A stretch of 64,000 bases of DNA, taken from positions 1 through 64,000 of the forward strand of contig CAVQSV010000010.1 of NCBI GenBank assembly GCA_963716095.1. The letters run 5' to 3'. Positions 35,093-44,233 of the stretch are shown here, one piece after another (the stretch's first letter is position 1; every line of letters begins with the position of its first letter). A program made the position numbers and the translations under genes. The notes beneath the pieces are model-generated. The model was given only the letters and a program-made list of their open reading frames with translations, did no database searches and was not told the origin of the DNA. The stretch comes from Sva-07 sp963716095 (lineage in GTDB: Bacteria; Actinomycetota; Acidimicrobiia; Acidimicrobiales; Ilumatobacteraceae).

Positions 35093-36082
35093 ATGCTTCC
35101 GGTCGCAGTCGACGCGATGGGCGGCGACGACGCCCCCGGCCCGATCCTGGCCGGAGCGCATCGCGCTGCGGCCTCCGGTATCCCCGTCGTGCTCGTCGGG
35201 CCTGCCGACCTCGAAGGTCGCGCCGGAGCCGATGGAACGATGCTCGATCTCATCGAGGCGAGCGAAGTCATCGGGATGCACGACGATCCCGCCCAGGGCG
35301 TGCGCCGCAAGAAGGACTCCACGCTCGTTCGCGCCGCCGAGGCGGTGCGAGACGGTCGTGCCAGCGCCATGATCTCCGGCGGCAACACCGGCGCCACCAT
35401 GGCCGCGGCGCTCCTGCGCATGGGTCGCATCTCGGGTGTCAAGCGGCCGGCGATCGCCACGCCGATCCCGGTGCCGGGCGCTACGCCCACCGTGCTGCTC
35501 GACGCCGGCGCCAACTCCGAGGTGCAGGCCGAGTGGCTCGTGCAGTTCGGCCTGATGGGGTCGGTGTACGCCAAGCACCGCTTCGGCATCGAGTCGCCCC
35601 GAGTGGGTCTGCTCTCGATCGGCGAGGAGCCCGGCAAGGGCGACACGCTGCGCAAGGAGGCATACGAGCTGCTCGGGGCCGCCTCGCATCTCAACTTCGT
35701 CGGCAATGTCGAAGGTCGCGACGTCATGAGCGCCGAACTCGACGTGTGCGTCACCGACGGATTCACCGGCAACGTCGTGCTGAAGACACTCGAAGGCGGC
35801 ATGAAGGTCGTCATCAAGGCGCTCCTCGACGCATTCGCCGCCGAGGACCACTACCAACCCCACGCCGACGCACTGATGCCGGCGCTGGTTCCGCTGTACG
35901 AAACGCTGAGCCCCGACACCTACGGCGGCGCTGTGCTGCTCGGGGTCGACGGCGTGTGCATCATCGCTCACGGGTCCTCCAGCGACACTGCGATCGCCAA
36001 CGGCATCGGCGTCGCACGCGACATGGTCGAGCACGACATGGTCGGCGAGATCCGCGCCGCCATCGCCGGCAACGCTGGCTGA
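35093..36082 (+). CDS. plsX: Phosphate acyltransferase PlsX
   Basis: 329 residues. VAVDAMGGDDAPGPILAGA is the N-terminal signature, with SGGNTGATMAAAL and DGFTGNVVLKTLEGG further on. It turns acyl-ACP into acyl-phosphate for phospholipid synthesis. It is 17 bp after rpmF and before acpP, as expected. Confidence 0.95.
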   Translation: MLPVAVDAMGGDDAPGPILAGAHRAAASGIPVVLVGPADLEGRAGADGTMLDLIEASEVIGMHDDPAQGVRRKKDSTLVRAAEAVRDGRASAMISGGNTGATMAAALLRMGRISGVKRPAIATPIPVPGATPTVLLDAGANSEVQAEWLVQFGLMGSVYAKHRFGIESPRVGLLSIGEEPGKGDTLRKEAYELLGAASHLNFVGNVEGRDVMSAELDVCVTDGFTGNVVLKTLEGGMKVVIKALLDAFAAEDHYQPHADALMPALVPLYETLSPDTYGGAVLLGVDGVCIIAHGSSSDTAIANGIGVARDMVEHDMVGEIRAAIAGNAG

Positions 36083-36095
36083 ACCGTCCGGCAAC

Positions 36096-36101
36096 TACAC
36101 T
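36096..36101 (+). promoter_or_regulatory. -10 box TACACT before acpP
   Basis: TACACT lies 8 nt before GTG 36110. Confidence 0.5.
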
Positions 36102-36109
36102 CGGCGCCC

Positions 36110-36394
36110 GTGCCAGCAGATTCCGCCCCACTCGAACGCACCGAGATCTTCGAGATCGTCCGCGACCGCCTCGCCGACATCCTCGAGATCGAGCCGTCCA
36201 CGATCACCGAGGGACAGTCGTTCGTCGACGACCTCGATGCCGACTCGTTGGCGCTGATCGAACTCGTCGAAGCGCTCGAGGAGCAACTCGGTGACCGCAT
36301 CGACGATTTCCGTATCGACGACGAGGACCTCGAAGACCTCAAGACCGTGCGCGACGCCATCGACTACGTCCATGAGCGGGCCACGGCGAGCTGA
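36110..36394 (+). CDS. acpP: Acyl carrier protein
   Basis: 94 residues, acidic. The phosphopantetheine Ser is in DDLDADSLALIEL. It is longer than E. coli ACP because of an N-terminal extension of about ten residues and an insertion before the last helix. Placed between plsX and rnc. Confidence 0.93.
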   Translation: MPADSAPLERTEIFEIVRDRLADILEIEPSTITEGQSFVDDLDADSLALIELVEALEEQLGDRIDDFRIDDEDLEDLKTVRDAIDYVHERATAS

Positions 36395-36412
36395 CCCTCC
36401 AGTGGCCGCCAG

Positions 36413-37114
36413 GTGACGACACCCGCGAGTGCCCAGCCATCGGCCGGCTTGGCCGAGCTGTCGGCGCGCATCGGCCACGACTTCGACGATTGGGGTCTGC
36501 TCGACCGGGCACTGGCGCACCGTTCGTGGTGCGCTGAGACGCCTGGAGCGATCAGCAACGAGCGGCTGGAGTTCCTCGGCGACGCAGTACTCGGCTGGGC
36601 GATCGCCGACATCGTGTACCACCGGTATCCGGTTGCCGAGGGGCAACTGACCGATCTGCGCAAGAGCGTGGTCAATGCGATCGCACTCGCCGAAGTCGCA
36701 CGAGAGATCGGGCTCGGGGATCATGTGCTGCTCGGGCGCGGCGAAGCGGCAGCGGGAGGCTCCGACAAGCCGTCGATCCTGTCCGACGCGTTCGAAGCGG
36801 TCCTCGGTGCCGTTTATCTGGACGGGGGCGCCGACGCTGCCTATGCGATGGTCGACCGCCTGGTGGTGCCCCGGATGCCCGACAACGCCGATGCGATCGG
36901 CCAATTCGACCAGAAGACCGAGCTGCAGGAGCTGTGCGCCCGGCTCGGCAAGGGGGCCCCGGTGTACGAGGTGACGTCCCACGGCCCCGATCATGCCAAG
37001 ACGTTTCGTGCCCGGGTGCTGGTCGATGACGACGTGCACGGCGTCGGGACCGGTCGGTCGAAGAAGGCTGCGGAACAGCTGGCGGCCACCGACGCCTGTG
37101 TCTCGCTCAGCTGA
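36413..37114 (+). CDS. rnc: Ribonuclease III
   Basis: 233 residues. The signature ERLEFLGDAVL with the catalytic Glu and Asp is near residue 45, the second acidic pair in LSDAFEAVLGAVYLDGG, and a C-terminal double-stranded-RNA-binding domain from about 160. It processes rRNA precursors and structured RNA. Start GTG 36413. Confidence 0.96.
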   Translation: MTTPASAQPSAGLAELSARIGHDFDDWGLLDRALAHRSWCAETPGAISNERLEFLGDAVLGWAIADIVYHRYPVAEGQLTDLRKSVVNAIALAEVAREIGLGDHVLLGRGEAAAGGSDKPSILSDAFEAVLGAVYLDGGADAAYAMVDRLVVPRMPDNADAIGQFDQKTELQELCARLGKGAPVYEVTSHGPDHAKTFRARVLVDDDVHGVGTGRSKKAAEQLAATDACVSLS

Positions 37115-37128
37115 CGCCGGATCCGTCG

Positions 37129-37965
37129 ATGCCAGAGCTGCCGGAAGTCGAAACTGTTCGCCGTGGCCTGCAACGCCATCTCGTCGGTCGGCGCATCGAA
37201 CGTGTCGAGGTCGGACGCGAGCGAACCGTCCGGCGAACCTCACGGGAGGCGCTCATCGACGGGCTCTCCGGCACCGTGATCGCCGCCGCCGACCGGCGCG
37301 GCAAGTACCTGCTGCTACCACTCGACTCAGGTGACACCGCCATGATCCACCTGAGGATGAGTGGCCAAGTGCTCCTCGCCCCGGCCGGGGCCGATCGTCC
37401 GGCCCATACCCATGTCGTGCTGCATCTCGATGACGGCCACGAGGCATGGTTCGTCGATCCGCGCACGTTCGGCGAGGTGGTCGTGTTCGCCCCGGACCGT
37501 GTCGCCGTCGAACTGCCCGAACTGGCGCGGCTCGGCGTCGACCCGATTGCCGAGCAGTTCGACGCAGCGGTGCTGCGCCGGGCGTTCGGAACCACTGCTC
37601 GTGGGCTCAAGCCGCTGTTGCTCGATCAACATGTCGTCGCCGGGATCGGCAACATCTACGCCGACGAGATCCTTCACCGTGCGAAGCTACGACCCGATCG
37701 GGCCGCGTCGAGTCTCGACAGCCGTCGCCGCCGTGCGCTCGCAGATGCGATCGTGGCGGTGTTGACCGAGGCGATCGACGCCGGCGGGTCGACCCTCGGC
37801 GACGCGCAGTACGTCGACCTGATGGGGGAGGGCGGCTCCTACCAGGACGACCACCGGGTGTACGGGCGAGGCGGAGAACGATGTCTGACCTGCGGACGGG
37901 GTTGGATCCGACGATCGGTGACCGGCGGTCGCGGTACCCATTGGTGCCCGATCTGTCAGCGCTGA
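37129..37965 (+). CDS. mutM: Formamidopyrimidine-DNA glycosylase
   Basis: 278 residues. PELPEVETVRRGL at the N-terminus contains the catalytic Pro and Glu after Met removal. The H2TH region (GIGNIYADEILHRAKL) and a C-terminal zinc finger (CLTCGRGW and HWCPICQR) are intact. It removes 8-oxoguanine. Conserved before smc in actinobacteria. Confidence 0.96.
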   Translation: MPELPEVETVRRGLQRHLVGRRIERVEVGRERTVRRTSREALIDGLSGTVIAAADRRGKYLLLPLDSGDTAMIHLRMSGQVLLAPAGADRPAHTHVVLHLDDGHEAWFVDPRTFGEVVVFAPDRVAVELPELARLGVDPIAEQFDAAVLRRAFGTTARGLKPLLLDQHVVAGIGNIYADEILHRAKLRPDRAASSLDSRRRRALADAIVAVLTEAIDAGGSTLGDAQYVDLMGEGGSYQDDHRVYGRGGERCLTCGRGWIRRSVTGGRGTHWCPICQR

Positions 37966-38010
37966 GCCGGGCTCCGCGATCTGGTGCGGGTGTGTCGGTG
38001 CGCGAACAGG

Positions 38011-38016
38011 TAGTTT
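38011..38016 (+). promoter_or_regulatory. -10 box TAGTTT before smc
   Basis: TAGTTT lies 10 nt before GTG 38027, and no Shine-Dalgarno sequence is visible. Confidence 0.45.
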
Positions 38017-38026
38017 CGCAGCTGCT

Positions 38027-41000
38027 GTGTTCCTGAAGAGTCTCAACCTCAAGGGGTTCAAGTCGTTCGCCGACAGCACCACGATGGTGCTCGAACCCGG
38101 AGTCACCGTCGTCGTCGGCCCGAACGGGTCGGGCAAGTCCAACGTCGTCGACGCCATTGCCTGGGTGCTCGGGGCGCAGGCGCCCAAGGCCGTGCGCAGC
38201 CAGAAGATGGACGACGTGATCTTCGCCGGCACGGCATCGCGCCCTGCACTCGGGCGCGCCGAGGTCAGCATCACGATCGACAACTCCGACGGCACCCTGG
38301 GCGTCGAGTTCAGCGAGGTCACCGTCACCCGGGTGCTGTTCCGCACCGGCGACTCCGAATATGCGATCAATGGGGTGCCGTGCCGGCTGCTCGACGTCCA
38401 GGAACTGCTGTCCGACGCCGGCGTCGGACGCCAACAGCACGTCATCGTCAGCCAGGGCCAGATCGATGCGGTGCTCAACGCCCGCCCTGAGGAACGGCGG
38501 GCGATCATCGAGGAGGCTGCCGGCGTCCTCAAGTTCCGCAAGCGCAAGGAGAAGGCCGAACGCCGACTCGACGCCACCGAGGCGAACCTGCTGCGCGTAC
38601 AAGACCTGCTCCGCGAGGTGCGCCGGCAATTGCGACCGCTCGAGCGTCAGGCTCAAGCCGCCGAGCGTCACGGTTCATTGATCGCCGAACTCGCCGAGGT
38701 GAAGACCTACGTGTCCGGCCGGGAGATCGCCTCGTGGCGCAGCAAGCTCGAAGCGCTCGCTGCCACCAGACTCGAGAGCGCCACCCTCGAGTCCGAACTG
38801 AAGACCACGCTTGCTGCGCTCGACACCCAGGTGATGGCGATCGAAGCGCAGTTGTCGGCTCGGGGTGCCAGCGACGTCAGCGACCGACTCGTGCGAGTCG
38901 AGCAGCTCCGTGAGCGGGCCCGTGGACTGTCGGCGGTGCTGGTCGAGCGTCGCCGGTCGCTCGAACGCGACAAGGGTCAGCTGCTCGATGCCGGCGTCGT
39001 CGCCAACCTCGAGGCCGACGCCGCGCGCTTTCGAACCGAACTCGACGACGTCGTCGTGTCGCTGGCGGAGATCGAACCGGCGTCCGAATCGCTGCTCGCC
39101 GACGAGGAGAGCTTCCGCATCGAACGATCGAAGATGATCGATGCCGTCGGCGCCGACCAGAGCGGGTCGCAGGCGGCCAGTGCCGCTGCCGAGGTGCGCG
39201 GCGAACTCCGGTCGGTCAGGTCCTCGCTCGAGCGCTCGACCGCTGACCTCCGGCGGTTTCGTGAACGATTCGACTCGCTCGCGCAACGGCGCGACGCCAG
39301 CTCCGAACGGGCCGTCAGGTTCCGGACCGAGTGCGACGAGGCCGGAGCGATCGAAGAGCCGCTGGTTGCCGAGGTCGAGCTGGCCGAGACCGCGCTCGCC
39401 GAGGCGGTATCGGCCCACGAGGCCCGTCAATCGCTGCGCAACGACGCAGCCGAAGAAGCCTCCCGGTTCGCTGCCCGGGTCGAGGCACTCGAGTTGGCGC
39501 TCGATGCCGCTCGTGCCCGCGCCGGAGCCGAACGGCTCGCTGGGGTCGACGGTGTCCTCGGAACGCTGCTCGATCTGATCGAGATCGATGCCGGCTGGGA
39601 GCCGGCGGTCGAGGCAGCGCTCGGCGAGTCGCTCACGGCAGTCGTGGTCGACGATCCGACAGCTGGTCGACGGGCCCTCGACGCGCTGCGGACCTCCGAC
39701 ACATCGGGCGCCGTGATCGCGCTCGGCACTCGGCCGGCGGGCCAACCCCGGCCCGGTGTCGGCGATGCGGTGCGCCCGCATGCTCGCTCGACGCGGCCTG
39801 GTGTCGACGTGCTGCTCGACGGCCTGCTCGGCTCAGCCGTTCGGGTCGACGACCTCGGTCAAGCGGTCGATGCCGCGCTGAGCCATCCCGACGCCGTGGT
39901 CGTCACCGCGGCAGGCGACCGGTTCGGCCTGAGCGGCTGGCGTGTCGGGGCGGCCGGAAGCGGTGCCACCGCAGCTGCCCTCGACGACGCGCTCGAACGC
40001 GCCCGCACGGCGACCGCCGAACTCGAGCAGGCCACCGAAGCCGTCGCTGCCGCCGAGCGGGCCATGCAGGCGGCACGCACGGCCGAGGCCGACCTCGTTC
40101 AACGGCTCGACGCCAACGATGCGCGATTCAGCGCGGCGTCGGAGGGGCTTGCACAGGCGCAGCGCGAGCACCGCGAAGCCGAGTCCGAACTCGGGAATCT
40201 CGAACGGTCGATCGACGACGTCACCGCGAACATCGTGCGCGACGAGCAGCGCATCAGCGAGCTCGAAGCGCTGCTGCCGGCGCTCGAATCCGACGAACAG
40301 GCCGAGGCCGACGCTGCTCGAGCCCGAGGTGAACTCCGTGCTGAACTCGAGACGAGGGCGGCCGCGCTGGCGTCACGCCGCAAGGATCTCGAGGTGCACA
40401 ACGCCGGGTTGCACGAGCGTCAGCAGTTGCTCGAACGGCGTCTCGACGAGACCGAGCGGCGCCTTGCGGCCGACGCCGAAGCACGCATCGCCGCCGAGGG
40501 GCAGCGCCAGACCATCGAACGGGACATGGGGGCGATCGATCGACTGATCGAGCGTGTCGCAGCGCACCGCGAGGTCGTCGAGGTGGTGCACATCGATCTC
40601 TCCGAGCAGCGACGTCGACAGAGCGACGAAGTGCGCGGCCTCACCACTGAACTCGACGCACAGCGTCGCGAGCGCAGCGAGAAGGAACAGGCGCTCGACG
40701 CATCGCGTGAGCGTGCCCGTCAGGCCGAACTCGGCGAGGCCGAAGCGAAGCTCCGCCTCGAGACAGCGATCGAAGCGCTGCGACGCGATCTCGACATCGA
40801 GCCTGCCGTGGCTGAAGCCGCGCCGATGCCGGAGCTTCCGGACGGCGCCACCCCAGCGGGACGCGTCCGCGAACTCGAACGCGAGCTCCGCCTCCTCGGG
40901 CCGATCAACCCGCTCGCACTGGAAGAGTTCAACGAGCTGCAGACCCGTCACACGTTCCTCGAAGAGCAGCTCGAAGACGTTCGCTCGACACGACGCGAGC

Positions 41001-41497
41001 TGTCCCGGGTGATCGCTGCTGTCGACACCGAGATCCAGAACGTGTTCGGCGCGGCGTTCGCTGATGTCAGCGAGAACTTCACGCAGCTGTTCGGGCTGTT
41101 GTTCCCCGGCGGAGTCGGCAAGCTGAAGCTCACGACACCAGATGACCTGCTCAACACCGGCATCGAGGTCGAAGCGAAGCCGAGCGGCAAGAACGTCAAG
41201 AAGCTGTCGCTGCTGTCCGGCGGTGAACGCAGCCTGACCGCGCTGGCGTATCTGTTTGCCGTGTTCCGGTCGCGCCCGTCGCCGTTCTACGTGATGGACG
41301 AGGTCGAAGCGGCCCTCGACGACGTGAACCTGCACCGGTTCCTCGGGTTGATCGCGGAGTTCCGCAAGGACGCGCAGCTGATCGTCGTGTCGCACCAGAA
41401 GCGCACGATGGAAGCCGGCGACTGCCTGCTCGGCGTGAGCATGCAACCCGGTGGTTCGAGCAAGGTCGTCACCGAACGCATCAACGCCACGACCTGA
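38027..41497 (+). CDS. smc: Chromosome segregation protein SMC
   Basis: 1156 residues. N-terminal Walker A VGPNGSGKSNVVDAIAWVLG, two long coiled coils around a hinge (about 500-640, GVDGVLGTLLDLIEI and following), then the signature LLSGGERSLTALAYLFA and Walker B YVMDEVEAALDD. The dimer organises and separates chromosomes with ScpA and ScpB, which are not encoded here. Confidence 0.97.
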   Translation: MFLKSLNLKGFKSFADSTTMVLEPGVTVVVGPNGSGKSNVVDAIAWVLGAQAPKAVRSQKMDDVIFAGTASRPALGRAEVSITIDNSDGTLGVEFSEVTVTRVLFRTGDSEYAINGVPCRLLDVQELLSDAGVGRQQHVIVSQGQIDAVLNARPEERRAIIEEAAGVLKFRKRKEKAERRLDATEANLLRVQDLLREVRRQLRPLERQAQAAERHGSLIAELAEVKTYVSGREIASWRSKLEALAATRLESATLESELKTTLAALDTQVMAIEAQLSARGASDVSDRLVRVEQLRERARGLSAVLVERRRSLERDKGQLLDAGVVANLEADAARFRTELDDVVVSLAEIEPASESLLADEESFRIERSKMIDAVGADQSGSQAASAAAEVRGELRSVRSSLERSTADLRRFRERFDSLAQRRDASSERAVRFRTECDEAGAIEEPLVAEVELAETALAEAVSAHEARQSLRNDAAEEASRFAARVEALELALDAARARAGAERLAGVDGVLGTLLDLIEIDAGWEPAVEAALGESLTAVVVDDPTAGRRALDALRTSDTSGAVIALGTRPAGQPRPGVGDAVRPHARSTRPGVDVLLDGLLGSAVRVDDLGQAVDAALSHPDAVVVTAAGDRFGLSGWRVGAAGSGATAAALDDALERARTATAELEQATEAVAAAERAMQAARTAEADLVQRLDANDARFSAASEGLAQAQREHREAESELGNLERSIDDVTANIVRDEQRISELEALLPALESDEQAEADAARARGELRAELETRAAALASRRKDLEVHNAGLHERQQLLERRLDETERRLAADAEARIAAEGQRQTIERDMGAIDRLIERVAAHREVVEVVHIDLSEQRRRQSDEVRGLTTELDAQRRERSEKEQALDASRERARQAELGEAEAKLRLETAIEALRRDLDIEPAVAEAAPMPELPDGATPAGRVRELERELRLLGPINPLALEEFNELQTRHTFLEEQLEDVRSTRRELSRVIAAVDTEIQNVFGAAFADVSENFTQLFGLLFPGGVGKLKLTTPDDLLNTGIEVEAKPSGKNVKKLSLLSGGERSLTALAYLFAVFRSRPSPFYVMDEVEAALDDVNLHRFLGLIAEFRKDAQLIVVSHQKRTMEAGDCLLGVSMQPGGSSKVVTERINATT

Positions 41498-41498
41498 C

Positions 41499-41583
41499 CC
41501 GGTTCCCCGTGCCCAGGGCAGCGGGAACCAGCGGGAACCACGACCCGGTTCTCCGGTTCCCGTGCCCAGGGCAGCGGGAACCA
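41499..41583. repeat. Direct repeat of a hairpin-forming 31-32 bp unit between smc and ftsY
   Basis: The unit at 41499-41530 recurs at 41553-41583 with one base fewer; each contains GGTTCCC...GGGAACC arms around GTGCCCAGGGCA. A third half-arm (GCGGGAACCA) lies between. The gap has no gene. Confidence 0.7.
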
Positions 41584-41616
41584 CGATCTCGGGGCGTGGG
41601 CGTCCGGCATCACGGG

Positions 41617-41622
41617 TAGCGT
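41617..41622 (+). promoter_or_regulatory. -10 box TAGCGT before ftsY
   Basis: TAGCGT lies 9 nt before ATG 41632. Confidence 0.5.
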
Positions 41623-41631
41623 CGGGCGGCG

Positions 41632-42780
41632 ATGGGTATCGAAGTCATATTTCTGATCCTCGCCGTGCTGGTCGTGGCGTTCGGGATCGGCGTGGTGGTG
41701 CTCAACCGCCGCAACGCCGCCCGGTCCGGAGCTCCCACTGCGCCGCCGTCACGGCCTGCTGCACCGCCACCCAAGCTCGATGGCGACGGCGCCGCTGGAG
41801 CGACCCTCGTCGAAGAGCGACCAGAAGAACTGGTGGAGCCAGAGGAACCGGTCGAGCCCGAGCCGGTCAAGCCGGCGTCGTTGCGCGATCGCCTGTCGAA
41901 GGCCCGGCTTGCGTTCACGGGTGCCTTCGCGGGGGTGCTCGGTCGCAGTGGCATCACCGAGGAGAGCTTCGAGGACCTCGAAGAAGCGCTGTTGCGCGCC
42001 GACGTCGGGGTCGGGGTGACCACTGCGTTGCTCGACGGTCTCCGGGTCAAGGTCGATGCCAAGGAGATCACCGAGCCGCAGGCGCTGCTCGACGAACTGG
42101 AAGCGGAGATGGTCTCGCGTCTCGAAGGTTCCGACCGCTCGCTCGCGTTCGAGCCCGGCGATCCGGACAGCCCGAACGTGTGGATGTTCGTCGGCGTCAA
42201 CGGTGTCGGCAAGACCACCACGATCGGCAAGCTGTCGAACCAGCAGATCCGCGACGGCCGCACCGTGCTGATGGCCGCCGGCGACACGTTCCGTGCCGCG
42301 GCGGCCGAGCAGCTGACCACCTGGGCCGAGCGCTCCGGTGCTGAGATCGTGCGCGGCGCCGAGGGCAGCGATCCGAGCGCCGTGATCTTCGACGGTGTCG
42401 AACGAGCAGCCTCCCGTGGCATCGACCTCGTGATGGCCGACACCGCCGGGCGCTTGCACACGAAGTCGAATCTGATGGAAGAGCTGAAGAAGGTGCGACG
42501 CGTCGCCGAGAAGGGTGCCGGCCGGGTCACCGAGACGTTGCTGGTGATCGACGCGACCACCGGACAGAACGGCCTGACGCAGGCCCGCGAGTTCGGTGAA
42601 GCCACCAACGTCACCGGTGTCGTGCTCACCAAGCTCGACGGTTCGGCCAAGGGCGGCATCGTCTTCGCGATCGAGACCGAGCTCGGGATTCCGGTGAAGC
42701 TCGTCGGCATCGGCGAGACCATCGAGGACCTGATCCCGTTCGACCCCGCCGAGTTCGTCTCCGCCCTCGTCGAACCCTGA
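41632..42780 (+). CDS. ftsY: Signal recognition particle receptor FtsY
   Basis: 382 residues. Unlike E. coli FtsY it starts with a transmembrane helix (about 3-24), then a Pro/Glu-rich linker and the NG GTPase domain: G1 GVNGVGKTTT, G3 DTAGR and G4 TKLD in TKLDGSAKGG. It docks SRP-ribosome complexes at the translocon. Its partner Ffh lies 3.5 kb downstream. Confidence 0.96.
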   Translation: MGIEVIFLILAVLVVAFGIGVVVLNRRNAARSGAPTAPPSRPAAPPPKLDGDGAAGATLVEERPEELVEPEEPVEPEPVKPASLRDRLSKARLAFTGAFAGVLGRSGITEESFEDLEEALLRADVGVGVTTALLDGLRVKVDAKEITEPQALLDELEAEMVSRLEGSDRSLAFEPGDPDSPNVWMFVGVNGVGKTTTIGKLSNQQIRDGRTVLMAAGDTFRAAAAEQLTTWAERSGAEIVRGAEGSDPSAVIFDGVERAASRGIDLVMADTAGRLHTKSNLMEELKKVRRVAEKGAGRVTETLLVIDATTGQNGLTQAREFGEATNVTGVVLTKLDGSAKGGIVFAIETELGIPVKLVGIGETIEDLIPFDPAEFVSALVEP

Positions 42781-42829
42781 GGTTTGCTGCGGAACTCGAC
42801 CCGCGCCCACCCCTCACGCCCAACCAAAG

Positions 42830-42882
42830 CCGAAAATTGTGCGCGGTACGTTCAGCAGCGGGCAGATCTGCGCACAGTTCGG
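42830..42882. repeat. Imperfect palindrome, family B copy 2
   Basis: CCGAAAATTGTGCGC at 42830-42844 and GCGCACAGTTCGG at 42870-42882 form an imperfect inverted repeat and share core words with the element at 14177-14290. Confidence 0.55.
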
Positions 42883-42930
42883 CGGGTCGCTGACTTCGGT
42901 GAGATCGCGGCCGCCTGACAGACTTGCCCG

Positions 42931-44175
42931 ATGACCACGCTCGAATCGCGCCCCGACACCGCTGCCACCGACCCGGAGACCCGAGAGGTCACCGAAGCGA
43001 TCGATGCGTTGCTCGCGGCCAACGACCCGTCCACGATGGACAACGCGGAATTTCGCGGCGCCCGCTACGACGCAGGACTCGCCTGGGTGCACTTCCCGAA
43101 GGGCTACGGGGGCCTCGGTGTTCGACCCGAACTCAACAAGCTCGTCGAGACCAGGATGAAGGAGGCCGGAGCGAAGCCGACCGAGCCGGTGAGCTTCTTC
43201 ATGGCCCTCGCCGGCCCGACGATCGTCACCCACGGCAGCCACGAGGCCAAGGAGCGCTTTCTTCGCCCCATGTTCACCGGCGAGGAGATCTGGTGTCAGC
43301 TGTTCTCCGAACCCGGCGCCGGTTCCGACTTCGCCGGGCTCGCCACCAAGGCCGAGCGCGATGGCGACGAGTGGATCGTCAACGGCCAGAAGGTGTGGAA
43401 CACGATGGCGCATCTCGCCGATTTCGGGATGCTGGTCACCCGCACCGACCCAGATGCTCCCAAGCACAAGGGCATGACCTACTTCGCGCTCGACATGCAC
43501 GCTGAGGGCGTCGAGGTTCGGCCGCTGCGCCAGATCACCGGTGAGGCCGAGTTCAACGAGGTCTACATGACCGACGCTCGGGTTCCAGATGCTCACCGGA
43601 TCGGCGACGTCGGCGAGGGATGGCGCGCGAGCCTCACGACGCTGATGAACGAGCGCAACGCCATCGGCACCGGCGGTGGCGCCGGCAGTGGATCGGTCGC
43701 CCGTCGCGGAGCCGCAGCCAATGACGCGATCGAGATCTGGAAGGGTCTCGACCCCTCCGAGCAGGACGGAGCGCGCAAGGACCGCATGATGCAGTTGTGG
43801 TGCCAGGCCGAGGTCAACCGGCTCACCAACCGCCGCGCCGGTGAGAACGCGAAGGCCGGCAACCCAGGCCCCGAGATGACGATCGCCAAGTTGGCGTTCT
43901 CCGAACTCAACAAGCCGCTGTACGAGTTCTGCGTCGACCTGATGGGCGCCGACGCACTGATCGGCTACGACTACACCTTCCGCCGCCCCGGCGATCTCGA
44001 CATCTCCGGCGGCACGCACGGCACCCGCTACTCGTTCATGCGGGTGCGAGCGAACTCGATCGAGGGCGGCACCTCGGAGATCCTGCGCAACATCATCGGC
44101 GAGCAGGTCCTCGGCCTGCCCGGCGAGCCCCGCGTCGACAAGTCGGTTCCCTGGAACGAAGTACCACGCAACTGA
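42931..44175 (+). CDS. Acyl-CoA dehydrogenase family protein
   Basis: 414 residues with the three-part fold: helical N-domain, beta domain (WCQLFSEPGAGSDFAGLATK is the FAD/substrate signature) and helical C-domain ending IIGEQVLGLP. It oxidises acyl-CoA thioesters using FAD and passes electrons to ETF. The substrate class (straight-chain, branched or steroid side chain) cannot be read here. It is one of two metabolic genes that separate ftsY from ffh. Confidence 0.9.
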   Translation: MTTLESRPDTAATDPETREVTEAIDALLAANDPSTMDNAEFRGARYDAGLAWVHFPKGYGGLGVRPELNKLVETRMKEAGAKPTEPVSFFMALAGPTIVTHGSHEAKERFLRPMFTGEEIWCQLFSEPGAGSDFAGLATKAERDGDEWIVNGQKVWNTMAHLADFGMLVTRTDPDAPKHKGMTYFALDMHAEGVEVRPLRQITGEAEFNEVYMTDARVPDAHRIGDVGEGWRASLTTLMNERNAIGTGGGAGSGSVARRGAAANDAIEIWKGLDPSEQDGARKDRMMQLWCQAEVNRLTNRRAGENAKAGNPGPEMTIAKLAFSELNKPLYEFCVDLMGADALIGYDYTFRRPGDLDISGGTHGTRYSFMRVRANSIEGGTSEILRNIIGEQVLGLPGEPRVDKSVPWNEVPRN

Positions 44176-44181
44176 AGCGTT

Positions 44182-44223
44182 GCGATGAGCGAAACCCGCA
44201 GATGCGGTGGGCTCGCTCATCGC
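44182..44223. terminator. CGATGAG...CTCATCG palindrome between convergent genes, family A
   Basis: GCGATGAGCG at 44182-44191 pairs with CGCTCATCGC at 44214-44223. It lies between the acyl-CoA dehydrogenase and the convergent hydrolase. The same outer arms recur at 59539, 59599 and 63277. Confidence 0.55.
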
Positions 44224-44233
44224 CCGCTGATTC

